A DNA stretch of 64,000 bases, taken from positions 142,503-206,502 of the forward strand of contig DASWYF010000035.1 of assembly GCA_036405135.1 (NCBI GenBank), in the 5' to 3' direction. The position numbers and the translations under genes are program-made. The notes beneath the pieces were generated by a model that saw nothing but the letters and a program-made list of their open reading frames with translations, did not search any database and was not told the DNA's origin. Origin of the DNA: Verrucomicrobiia bacterium. Its GTDB lineage: Bacteria > Verrucomicrobiota > Verrucomicrobiia > Limisphaerales > JAEYXS01. This document shows, one piece after another, positions 28,146 through 37,100 of the stretch (position 1 is its first letter; each line of letters starts with the position of its first letter).

Positions 28146-28168
28146 TTATGACAAAAGTGTGACAATTG
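28146..28168 (+). promoter_or_regulatory. Direct-repeat operator, copy 2 (PhoB/OmpR-type)
   Basis: The 23 bases are identical to 25128-25150 and contain TGACAAAAGTGTGACA. It lies 69 bp before the chosen start of the ankyrin protein gene. It is probably bound by the response regulator encoded immediately upstream, which would make the ankyrin gene a direct target. Confidence 0.7.
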
Positions 28169-28237
28169 GAGCTGAGAGATTTTGGCAGAGTGAAGGTGTT
28201 AAATGAAATGGCGGCAGACGCCGGGGAGATGGAATGT

Positions 28238-31198
28238 ATGAAAAAGAATTTTCAGATGAGCTTAATTTTGAAGGTGCTGGTGGTGGGGCTGGCCCTGACG
28301 CTGGCTTGGTCAGGGCAGGTGCGGGCGGCGGATGAGCTTAGCCTGCAATTGCAGAAGGGATTGCTGGCGGAGGAGGTGCACCGGGATTATGCCACGGCGT
28401 TGAAGGCGTATCAGGCGGCGGTGGCGGTGTATGATACGAATCGGCAGGCGGCGGCGACGGCGGTGTTCCGCCTGGGGGAGACGTATCGCAAGCTGGGGCG
28501 GACGAATGAGGCGCGGGCGCAGTATGAGCGGGTGTTGTTCGAGTTCGCCGACCAGTCAGCACTGGCGGGCGCGGCGATGAAGCAGATGCAGGCGGATTTT
28601 GGGAGGGCAGCGGTGCCAGCGTCGGTAACGACGACCAGTCCTGGCGATGATGCGCAGCGGAAACTGCTGTTGAGCGAATTGAGAATGCGAGAGGCGCAAC
28701 TGGCTTCCTTGAAGAAGCTGAAGGCAGAGAGTTTGCCGATGGCTTTGATGCAATGGCAGTACAATGACCAATTGAACAGCCTGTTGAAATCTGGCGATGA
28801 ACTGAGGTTGCAACGGGCGGTGAAACTGAAAGACCTTTCACCGGAGCATCCGGAGATCGTGCGGTCTGATGCGGCATTAAAAGAGAACGACAGGATGATA
28901 GCTGAACTGGTGGGGATCATCATGGGGCAGATGGAGGAGCGGGTCAGGTTGTTGGGTGAGCAGGTGAATGGGACGACGGTGGCGAATACCACGCGAAGTA
29001 TTCCGACAAGGCCCTTACGAGTCTCTGCCGGAACTGTGGAGCCCGCGATACCTGTGGAGGAACAGGTGGAGATCGAGCGCTTGCGGGCGATGCTGAAGAA
29101 CAGCCCGGATCTGATCAATGCGAAGGTGGAGGGGCAGCAGATACCTTTGCACAAGGCGGCGGGGTTGGGGCAGACGGCAGTGGCGGAATTTCTCGTCAAG
29201 AATGGAGCGGACATCAATAAAAAGTCTGATGGGATGGTATGGACGCCTTTGCTTGCCGCGGCTTACAACGGACACAAAGGGATGGTGGAACTGCTGCTGA
29301 AGCAAGGGGCGGACAAGGAGGCGATGGACACACAGAAGGTGACGCCATTGATCGCAGCCGCCAGCAAAGGCTATCGGGCAGTGGTGGGCGAGTTGATCGA
29401 AGCGGGGGCGAACGTCAATGCGCAGGATGGCGGGGGGTATACGGCGCTGCATTATGCGGCGATGGCCGGAGATCATGAGATGGCCAGACAATTGCTGAAG
29501 GCGAAAGCGGATCCGGGATTGAAGCTGGGAGATAAAACGTGGGCTGGCAGATCGGGGGATAAGGCAACCGCCCTGCATCTGGCGGCGAGAACGAACAGCC
29601 TGGTTTTGATCGACGCGCTGCTGGCGGCTGGAGCGGATGTGAAGGCGAGAGATGCCATCGGGCAAACGCCTTTGTTCGGGGCGTTCTCGCAGGGTAATGT
29701 GGAGATATTGAAGAGACTTATCGAGGCCAAGGCGGATGTGGCGGCGAGGAACATCGATGGGAGTTCGGTGTTGCACTACATCGGGAAATACACGACGCCA
29801 GAACTGGTCAGGGAAGTGGTGAAGGCGGGAGCGGACGTGAACGGTAAGGGAAGGGAGGGGTGGACGCCATTAGCCGCTGCCGTGGGGGCGGGGAAACTGG
29901 AAGTGGTGGAGTTGTTGTTGAAGAATGGGGCGGAACCGAATGTTATGTCACAGCACGCCATGACACCATTGATGCTCGCCATCTCGGCAAAAAATGCGGA
30001 CATGGTGCGGCTGCTGCTGACCAACGGGGCGAAAGCGGTAAGGTTACCGGAGGCACCGGTCTGGCAGCACCCGGTGGTGGCTGCCGCGAAGCACGACGAG
30101 ATCGAGATAATGCAAGTGTTGCTCGACCGGGGGGTGGACCTGTCCGTGACGAATGACAAGGGGTATACTTCGTTGCATTACGCAGTGGCGACGATGAATG
30201 GGCCGATGGTGGAGTTGCTGGTGAAGCACAAGGCCGATCCGAATGCGGTGCATCCGGGCAGTGGGGAAACGCCGATGACATTGGCACAGGCGGGGAGGAT
30301 CGTGGATCTGGACAACCCGAACAAAACGGCAGGACGGCCAACGTCTCCTAATGTGCCCAGTGCGATCAGAAGTTCCACGCAGCCTTTCGGCGGGAGGCTG
30401 AGCGAGAGCGAGATCAAGGCGGGGTTTGAGCAAATCGTGAAGCTGCTGGTGGAGCATGGTGGGGATGAGTTTTTCCGGCGGCGGGCGGTGATCGCCGTGG
30501 GACGAAACTTGGAAACGGCCGAACCAATCTTCCGGAAGGATGCTGCTGGTATCAACCGTTATAGTTTGTACGAGTTGCTGGCTACCCAGTACTCCAGCCC
30601 TTTCAACCGGCTGGTATTTCCGGATTTCACCCGCATCACGATCAGCCGACTTGAAGGAAGCGGAGTGAAAAACCGGACGGTGAACATCGCCTCGGCGCTG
30701 GAGAGTGGAGATTGCGCAGGAGATCTCTGGCTGGAATGGGGAGATATCGTCGAGATACCGGAAGCGGATCATAACCTGACGGAACCCTGGGGGGGATTGC
30801 CAGCGTCATTACGGAATACGCTGGTCACTTGCAACCAGCGGAAAGTGGTTCTGACGGTGAAAGGGAACACCTATGGGCTGACCTTGAAACCGATGCTCCA
30901 TTTTCTTGTCCCACCAGGAGTGCCGCTGATGCCGGGGACAGTTCCGCCGGGAGCTGCTATTCCGCCAATGAGGACGGTGGTGTATACGAACCTGGGCAGC
31001 ATGAGGTTGAGCAGTGTGGTTTTCGATTCCAAGGCGTTGCTGGCCAGCTCGGATCCCAAACGGGTGAAGGTGACGCGGGCAGTGTCCAAGTCGGGGGAGA
31101 AAAAAGAAATGCTGTATAATGTCGGTGAGATCCAAAACACACCGAACGACCTGTGGCTGCGGGATGGGGATGTGATCGAGGTGCCGGAGAAGGAGTAA
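28238..31198 (+). CDS. Secreted ankyrin-repeat protein with SLBB-like C-terminus
   Basis: A protein of 986 residues. MKKNFQMSLILKVLVVGLAL is a signal peptide ending near QVRAA; upstream in-frame starts (TTG 28166, inside the operator, or ATG 28208) are less convincing. After a TPR-like part (AVFRLGETYRKLGRTNEARA) comes a helical region, then about ten ankyrin repeats (roughly residues 310-700), e.g. YTALHYAAMAGDHEMARQLL. The C-terminal 200 residues include NDLWLRDGDVIEVPEKE, which resembles the end of SLBB or polysaccharide-export beta-grasp domains. It should act in the periplasm, probably in protein contacts at the envelope. The shared operator suggests control by the adjacent two-component system. 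Confidence 0.8.
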   Translation: MKKNFQMSLILKVLVVGLALTLAWSGQVRAADELSLQLQKGLLAEEVHRDYATALKAYQAAVAVYDTNRQAAATAVFRLGETYRKLGRTNEARAQYERVLFEFADQSALAGAAMKQMQADFGRAAVPASVTTTSPGDDAQRKLLLSELRMREAQLASLKKLKAESLPMALMQWQYNDQLNSLLKSGDELRLQRAVKLKDLSPEHPEIVRSDAALKENDRMIAELVGIIMGQMEERVRLLGEQVNGTTVANTTRSIPTRPLRVSAGTVEPAIPVEEQVEIERLRAMLKNSPDLINAKVEGQQIPLHKAAGLGQTAVAEFLVKNGADINKKSDGMVWTPLLAAAYNGHKGMVELLLKQGADKEAMDTQKVTPLIAAASKGYRAVVGELIEAGANVNAQDGGGYTALHYAAMAGDHEMARQLLKAKADPGLKLGDKTWAGRSGDKATALHLAARTNSLVLIDALLAAGADVKARDAIGQTPLFGAFSQGNVEILKRLIEAKADVAARNIDGSSVLHYIGKYTTPELVREVVKAGADVNGKGREGWTPLAAAVGAGKLEVVELLLKNGAEPNVMSQHAMTPLMLAISAKNADMVRLLLTNGAKAVRLPEAPVWQHPVVAAAKHDEIEIMQVLLDRGVDLSVTNDKGYTSLHYAVATMNGPMVELLVKHKADPNAVHPGSGETPMTLAQAGRIVDLDNPNKTAGRPTSPNVPSAIRSSTQPFGGRLSESEIKAGFEQIVKLLVEHGGDEFFRRRAVIAVGRNLETAEPIFRKDAAGINRYSLYELLATQYSSPFNRLVFPDFTRITISRLEGSGVKNRTVNIASALESGDCAGDLWLEWGDIVEIPEADHNLTEPWGGLPASLRNTLVTCNQRKVVLTVKGNTYGLTLKPMLHFLVPPGVPLMPGTVPPGAAIPPMRTVVYTNLGSMRLSSVVFDSKALLASSDPKRVKVTRAVSKSGEKKEMLYNVGEIQNTPNDLWLRDGDVIEVPEKE

Positions 31199-31209
31199 GA
31201 GGGGAAAGG

Positions 31210-31237
31210 ATGAATTATGAGTTATGAATTATGAATG
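31210..31237. repeat. Word repeat of the ATGAATTATGAGTTATG type
   Basis: ATGAATTATGAGTTATGAAT continues TATGAATG; it consists of imperfect copies of ATGAATT. It lies 11 bp after the ankyrin gene stop, in the gap before the beta-propeller gene. It contains several chance ATG codons that lengthen the next frame upstream. Confidence 0.6.
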
Positions 31238-31393
31238 GGAGTGAAAGAAGAAAATGGACTTGAGCTCGGTGGATTGATTGGAAGGAAGGTTATGAAGAGG
31301 AGTGTGATGATGGAGAGAAAGCACATGAGGGGTTGCGCAGGAGGGATTGAGCAGGTAAATATCTGGGAATCCCTAACGCAAAACGTTGTGCGC

Positions 31394-32509
31394 ATGAATA
31401 AGCCATCTCGTACCCCAGTCACGTCATCCCGTCGTCGTTTTCTCCAGACTACTGCCATCGCCACTGCCGCGCTTGCCATGCCGCGAGTGTTGACGGCGCA
31501 GAAATCGGACGCCAAACGCCCGACGGTGGGCAGTGGGGAGCATACGTATGAGGTGATCCATAATCATGTGCAGTTGCCGGACAAGTATACGTGGCAGACG
31601 ACGCATAATGTGGCGGTGGACAAGGACGGGAACATCTATGTGATCCATGAGGGGCGTGAGGATCAGAAGGATCATCCATCGATTTTTGTTTTCGATGAGA
31701 AGGGAAAATTCATCCGGGCGTTTGGTAAACAATTTCAGGGTGGCGGACATGGGTTGGAGATCATCACGGAGGGCAAGGAGCAGTTCGTGTATGTGACAGC
31801 GTATCAGCAGGTGAAGAGTTTTGCGAAGCTGACGTTGAAGGGCGAAATGGTGTGGGAGAAGCGTGCGCCGATGGAGTCGGGCGTTTATCTGAAGGATGAG
31901 GATACCAAACCGATAAAGCGCTGGGGATTGGATGCGTTCCTGCCGACAAATTTTGCATTCATGCCAGATGGGAGCTTTTATCTGGCGGACGGGTATGGCT
32001 CGTATCGCATCCACAAGTATGACAAGGATGCGAACTGGAGGAGCATGTTCGGTGCACCGGGCAAGGCGGATGGGCAATTCAATCTGCCGCACGGAATCTG
32101 TTTCGATAATCGCGTCGGTCGCGAGAAGTCATTGGTGATCTGCGATCGCTCGAACGCACGTCTTCAATGGATGACGCTGGACGGAAAGCATATCAAGACG
32201 ATGACGGGCTTTTACATGCCGGCGAATGTGGATACTTACAAGGATGTGTTGCTGGTGCCGGACTTGAGCGCGCGCATCACGTTGCTGGACAAGGACGACA
32301 AGGTGATCGTGCATCTGGGGGAAGATCCGGAGTGGCGAAAAGCGGTGATGGCGAATAATCGCGCGATGCGGGCGGAAGCCGATGGTAAGAGCTGGGTGAG
32401 CGGGAAGTTCCTGCATCCGCACGATGCGTGCTTTGATGCGAAAGGAAATATTTTGGTGGCGGAATGGGTGAACACGGGGCGCATCACGCTGTTGCGCAAG
32501 GTGGGGTGA
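31394..32509 (+). CDS. Tat-exported NHL/6-bladed beta-propeller protein
   Basis: A 371-residue protein. The chosen start MNKPSRTPVTSSRRRFLQTT is a twin-arginine signal (RRRFLQ followed by a hydrophobic alanine-rich stretch and LTAQ). The mature part has NHL-type blades such as NVAVDKDGNIYVIHEG, GSFYLADGYGSYRIHKYDKD, GQFNLPHGICFDN and CFDAKGNILVAEWVNTGRI. Similar proteins are common in Verrucomicrobiota and Planctomycetota, and some are peptidyl-amidating-lyase-like; no catalytic claim can be made here. A 53-codon in-frame extension upstream lies in repeat sequence and is not accepted. Its stop is 12 bp from the convergent membrane-protein gene. Confidence 0.85.
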   Translation: MNKPSRTPVTSSRRRFLQTTAIATAALAMPRVLTAQKSDAKRPTVGSGEHTYEVIHNHVQLPDKYTWQTTHNVAVDKDGNIYVIHEGREDQKDHPSIFVFDEKGKFIRAFGKQFQGGGHGLEIITEGKEQFVYVTAYQQVKSFAKLTLKGEMVWEKRAPMESGVYLKDEDTKPIKRWGLDAFLPTNFAFMPDGSFYLADGYGSYRIHKYDKDANWRSMFGAPGKADGQFNLPHGICFDNRVGREKSLVICDRSNARLQWMTLDGKHIKTMTGFYMPANVDTYKDVLLVPDLSARITLLDKDDKVIVHLGEDPEWRKAVMANNRAMRAEADGKSWVSGKFLHPHDACFDAKGNILVAEWVNTGRITLLRKVG

Positions 32510-32521
32510 GTGTGAACCAGG

Positions 32522-33298
32522 TTAACGCACCTGCTTCACTTCCAGTTTGGTGAAGCGGGTGGGGGAACGCCAGGAGGCGAGGGTGAGGTGGGTATTGGTC
32601 CAATCACCGGACCAGTCCCAGGGCGGCGTGATCTCCAAGTGCCGCCCGGTGAGCGGGTAGGTTTGGAGAAGTTTGTCCTGATGATAAACGTGAATGACGT
32701 TGGGACGGACTTGGAGCAGGAATTCGTAATTTTGACCATTCACGAGGGGGAAATGGAATGAGCCTTGAGAACGGAGGTCTTGACCATCGAACATCTGCAC
32801 GCCGCTGAGGCCGGGATGTTCCCAGGCATCGAATTCCAGCGCGCCCATGCCTTGAGTGGTGCGGAAAAAGAGCGCGATGGATTGGGTGCCACCGAGACGG
32901 GTGAGGGCAACGCGGATATCGTAACTGGTGCCGAGATTTTTTACGGGAATGGCGAGCAGCGCGGACTGGGCATCATGAAGTGAGGTGAGTGAACCGGCGG
33001 ATTTTTCCCAGTCGCCACGATGAAGCGCGGTAGCGGGATCAGTGGTGGCGATGAGGTTGGTCCACTCGGGAGACTGTGGTGGAGCGGAGAAAAACCACAT
33101 GATGAGAGCGGCAAATAGGATGCCGCCGGAGACGAAGAGGAGGAAGAGTTTTGAGTAGCGAGAGGGAGATGATGATGGAGGCGGAGGTGGTGCTGGCTTT
33201 GGAGTTTCAATGTCTTCAAGACCAGCGGCGAGCAACGCTTTGGCATCCAGTCCTTTCAGGACGGGACGCCGTGACGTTGGTTTCTGGTCTTGAGACAT
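32522..33298 (-). CDS. Single-span membrane protein encoded behind an ECF sigma factor
   Basis: A 258-residue protein. About 50 cytoplasmic residues, including a proline run (PAPPPPPSSSP), precede one transmembrane helix (LFLLFVSGGILFAALIMWFF, about 50-70). The extracytoplasmic part is beta-rich (IALFFRTTQG, YEFLLQVRPNVIHVYHQDKL) and resembles a concanavalin/LamG- or DUF1080-like sandwich. It starts 2 bp after the sigma factor gene, so it is co-translated. By position and topology it could be an anti-sigma-like sensor, but it lacks a zinc anti-sigma motif. Function is therefore inferred only from context. Confidence 0.7.
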   Translation of the reverse strand: MSQDQKPTSRRPVLKGLDAKALLAAGLEDIETPKPAPPPPPSSSPSRYSKLFLLFVSGGILFAALIMWFFSAPPQSPEWTNLIATTDPATALHRGDWEKSAGSLTSLHDAQSALLAIPVKNLGTSYDIRVALTRLGGTQSIALFFRTTQGMGALEFDAWEHPGLSGVQMFDGQDLRSQGSFHFPLVNGQNYEFLLQVRPNVIHVYHQDKLLQTYPLTGRHLEITPPWDWSGDWTNTHLTLASWRSPTRFTKLEVKQVR

Positions 33299-33300
33299 GT

Positions 33301-34026
33301 TCAGCCCACGGCTTCCAGCAAGAGCCGGATCTCGTCCTGAAAATCGTTCTCGTCGAGCTGCGTCTCACGCACTTTGCGGATGAGCTTGTCGCGGTATTGC
33401 GTGCGCAGGCGGTGTACGGCGGATTTGATCGCGGGGCGGCTCATGTTCAGCGCTTCTTCTGCACGAGCGTAGTCGTCCGTCTCCGGTTGGGAGGTGAGAT
33501 AAGGACGCAGGACATCGAAAATATCGCCACGCTCTTTTTCAGCCCAATCTTTGCCGAGGTCAGTGATGACGTTCTCCAAGAGCGTCAACGCCCATTGACG
33601 GTCATACATCTTGTCCGCCGATTCACCAGTGATGAGCTGCTCCGCATACCAGCTTTCGGCCTCGATGACATCAAAGGAAACCGCCTCCGTGCCGCCACCG
33701 CGTTTCTGCGAAGATTCACGCCGCGCCTCGTGGCCGATGTGCCGCTTGAACGCCGTGAGCAGAAAGGTGCGCAACTTGCCTTTTTCCGCATCGGCGCGAC
33801 TGAACAGGTCTTTCTCCAGCACTTGGATGAAGAAACCTTGCACGAGGTCTTTCGCATCTGCCGAAGCAAAACCCGATCGACGGGCAAACGCATACAGCGG
33901 AAACCAGTACGCCCGGCACAACTCCTCCAGCGCCTGGTGCGCTGTGGGGTCGTCACCACGCGCTTGCGCCACCACGCTCCAGCGCGTGGTCACAAAGGCG
34001 GCATTGCTGTTCGGCTCCTCAACCAT
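33301..34026 (-). CDS. ECF-type RNA polymerase sigma factor
   Basis: A 241-residue sigma factor. Region 2 reads ALEELCRAYWFPLYAFARR and DAKDLVQGFFIQVLEKDL, followed by GKLRTFLLTAFKRHIGHEARR; region 4 near 185-225 has DDYARAEEALNMSRPAIKSAVHRLRTQYRD in two parts. The N-terminus with TTRWSVV and the larger size (usual ECF factors are about 180 residues) are features of Verrucomicrobiota/Planctomycetota ECF groups. The membrane protein gene follows after 2 bp. The large cytochrome-propeller gene is divergent with 90 bp between, so it is a likely target. Confidence 0.88.
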   Translation of the reverse strand: MVEEPNSNAAFVTTRWSVVAQARGDDPTAHQALEELCRAYWFPLYAFARRSGFASADAKDLVQGFFIQVLEKDLFSRADAEKGKLRTFLLTAFKRHIGHEARRESSQKRGGGTEAVSFDVIEAESWYAEQLITGESADKMYDRQWALTLLENVITDLGKDWAEKERGDIFDVLRPYLTSQPETDDYARAEEALNMSRPAIKSAVHRLRTQYRDKLIRKVRETQLDENDFQDEIRLLLEAVG

Positions 34027-34116
34027 TGGAACAATTTTGCCCCAGCAAATCAGCGGCCAAAAGAAAAATCACTTTTTCTGCAACCGGTGTCAAAAAACCG
34101 GCAAGTAGAGGGTGAG

Positions 34117-37100
34117 ATGAAAAATAGAGTCGTAATGATGGTGGTTGTTGTGCTGGGGCTTTTGCTGGCCCAAAGCGGTCTTGGACAGGGTTTTCCGAAT
34201 GTTCCGCAAACGGCGGGAGCACGTCTAACTCCCTTGGTAGGAACGAATAACGGGCGCATGGCGATTATCGCCTATCACAATGGCTGGCTCTACACCTCGC
34301 CAGAATCGCCGGACAGCTTGGCCGGTTCGGACATTCAGGCACGACGCTGGAATATCTCGAACCTAGGGAATGTTTATGTGGAGGAAGTGCTGGGTGTCTC
34401 GCCGCAAGCGGTGAATGCCCATGGCTATTTCAATGTCGGCGACCGTCTCGTGCTCGGTCCGAATAACGCGGGCAGCAGCTGGACATTTCGTGCGGCTTCA
34501 CCCGGTGTGAATGAGCGCGGGCCGATGGCGGGTTTGGGCAATGTGGGGGTGCGCGGTTCGCTCTTCTATCCGTGGTTCATCGGTCCGACTTACTGGAGCT
34601 ACAACGCGGTGGAGGGGAATGCGGAGTTGTCGTTGCGCGGTCAGGTGCTTTCGAGCTGGGATCACCTTGGACTTACGGGCGTGATCGGTCATCCGTTCAT
34701 CGTGGGAAATCTGCTCATCTTCGCCTCCGATCAAAGCCGCACGGGCGTGGCCACGTATGACATCAGCGATCCGGCGAATCCGCGTTTGCTGGATGTATTG
34801 AAAACCGGTGGGCCCGGCGGTTACTGGCCGGAGTTGTGGGGTGGTGATGGCAAGCTCTACGTCGTGTTTCCCTATCGCGAGAATGGTCGCGGCATGCGCG
34901 TGGTGGATGTGACTGATCCGGCGAATCTCCGTTTTCTCGCAGATGTGCCGTTGCCCGGTGATGAGCCGATGTATGCGCAATTCCAAGATGAATACGCCTT
35001 CATCGGCAGTCACAAGGTGGACATGCGTTCGCTGCAATCCGTGCTGACCTTCAATACGGCTGCACAAGGCGTGGATGCGAGCCAGTTCGCGTTGCCTTTG
35101 GGCAATCTGCTCGTGACCGGTGGCGTGGGTGAATTTCAAGGCATGGCCATCTGGGCACATCAAGCGGCACCGGATACGCGTGGGCCGTCCGTCGGCTATC
35201 ATATTCCACGCGCAGGACAGACGAATTATCCCGCCGGTCTGCCAATCACCTTGTTGATCCATGAAACGTTGGAAACGCACACGATCACGGTGGGTGAAAA
35301 CTTCATCGTGCGGCCAGTTGGTGGAGCAAGCATCTCAGGAACGGTGACGTTTGCATTTGATGACATCCTGACATTCACGCCCAATCAGCCGCTGCAAGCC
35401 GACACCACGTATGAAGTGGTCATTCCCGCAGGTGGCATTCGTGATGCGGCGGGCAATGGCATTGAAGGTTACTCGTTCACATTCTCAACGGGTAACAGCG
35501 TGAATGGCAATCTACCGCCAACGGTCACAAGTTTCACCGCCACGCCGTATCCCGCACAGCCGTTGATGGAGATTTCTTTTCAAGCCGCAGGCAGCGATCC
35601 AGAAGGCAATGCGTTGTCCTATCGTTTTGATTTCGGTGATGGTTCGGTGAGGACAGATTGGAGTGGAGTGACGACTGCGACACATTCCTACGCGAATGCC
35701 GGTCACTACCAGGCGAAGGTGCAAGTGCGCGATAACTCGGGTGTCATCACCACCCGTGCGACAACTGTGACCGTGATGCCGGAACTTCCTGCGGGCAATC
35801 GTCCCACACACAGTTCGCAGGTCGTGGTTGATACGGCACGTCGCACAGTCTGGACGGTGAATCCGGATAATAATTCCGTGCGCTCCTTCCATGCAGACAC
35901 GCTGGTGGCTGGACCTGAGATCACTGTGGGTGCTGATCCACGCAATGTGGCGGTTGATGCCAATGGTAATGCCTGGGTTACGTGCCATGATGCGGATCGC
36001 ATCGATATTATCAGTCCTGCTGGTGCTTTTCAGACGATTCCCTTGCTCTACGGCAGCGCGCCTTTCGGCATTGTGATGAGTTCGGATGGGTTGATCGCTT
36101 ACGTTTCCTTGCATGGCAGCGGGCAAGTGATGCGCTTCAATACGGGCACGCGCACTTCATCGGGCGTTCTTTCAGTGGGACCGACTCCACGCGCGATGGC
36201 TTTGAACGCTGATGGCAGCCGTCTTTATGTCACGCGATTCATCTCGCCACGGCATCGCGGGGAAGTGTGGGCGGTGGATACGACGGGTGCGATGTCAGTG
36301 AATCGCACTCTGGCAATTCCCAAGTTCGGCGGGGAATCACATCGCGATGGCACGGCGGAAGGCAAGGGCATCGCGAACACTTTGGCCGGCATCGCGCTTT
36401 CGCCTGATGGCACGCAACTCTTCATCACCGGCAACAAGATGAACACGGATCGCGGCGTGCTTACAGACTCTGAACTCACTCAAGATAACACCGTGCGCAA
36501 TATCGTGGTGGTGATGAATACGGCAAGTGGGCAGGTGACGGATTCGCTCGACATTGATAACAGCGATTCCTCGAGCGCCGTCACGTTCTCGCCGTTGGGC
36601 GATTACTTTTTCGTCACCTTGCAGGGAAATAATGAAGTTGCCATCTTTGATCGCCTGGCGGTGAACAGTGAAGCGGGTCTAGGCGGTTTGATCACGCGTC
36701 ATGGTGTGGGGCGTGCGCCGCAAGGTGTCGCTGTTGATCCCGTCACGCGTCGTGCTTTTGTGAGTAATTTCATGGCGCGTTCGGTATCGGTACTGGAGGT
36801 GGATCAGTTTCTTGCCACGGGTGCGTTGAATATTCCGACGAATACGGTTCAGACGATTGTCACGGAAGCGTTGTCTCCCGCTGTGCTACGTGGCAAGCAG
36901 CTCTTCTACGATGCCTCGGATACGCGCATGAGTGCTGAGGGCTACATCTCCTGTGCGACGTGCCATAATGATGGCGGGCAGGATGGGCAGGTGTGGGATT
37001 TCACCGGGCGCGGCGAAGGTCTGCGCCGTACGATCACGTTGCGCGGTCGTTCTGGTATGGCGCATGGAAACGTTCACTGGAGCGGTAACTTCGATGAGAT

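Noticed and set aside
33151..34116. 322 in-frame codons before the giant protein
   Set aside because: They run antisense through the sigma factor and its partner; the signal peptide at 34117 marks the real start.
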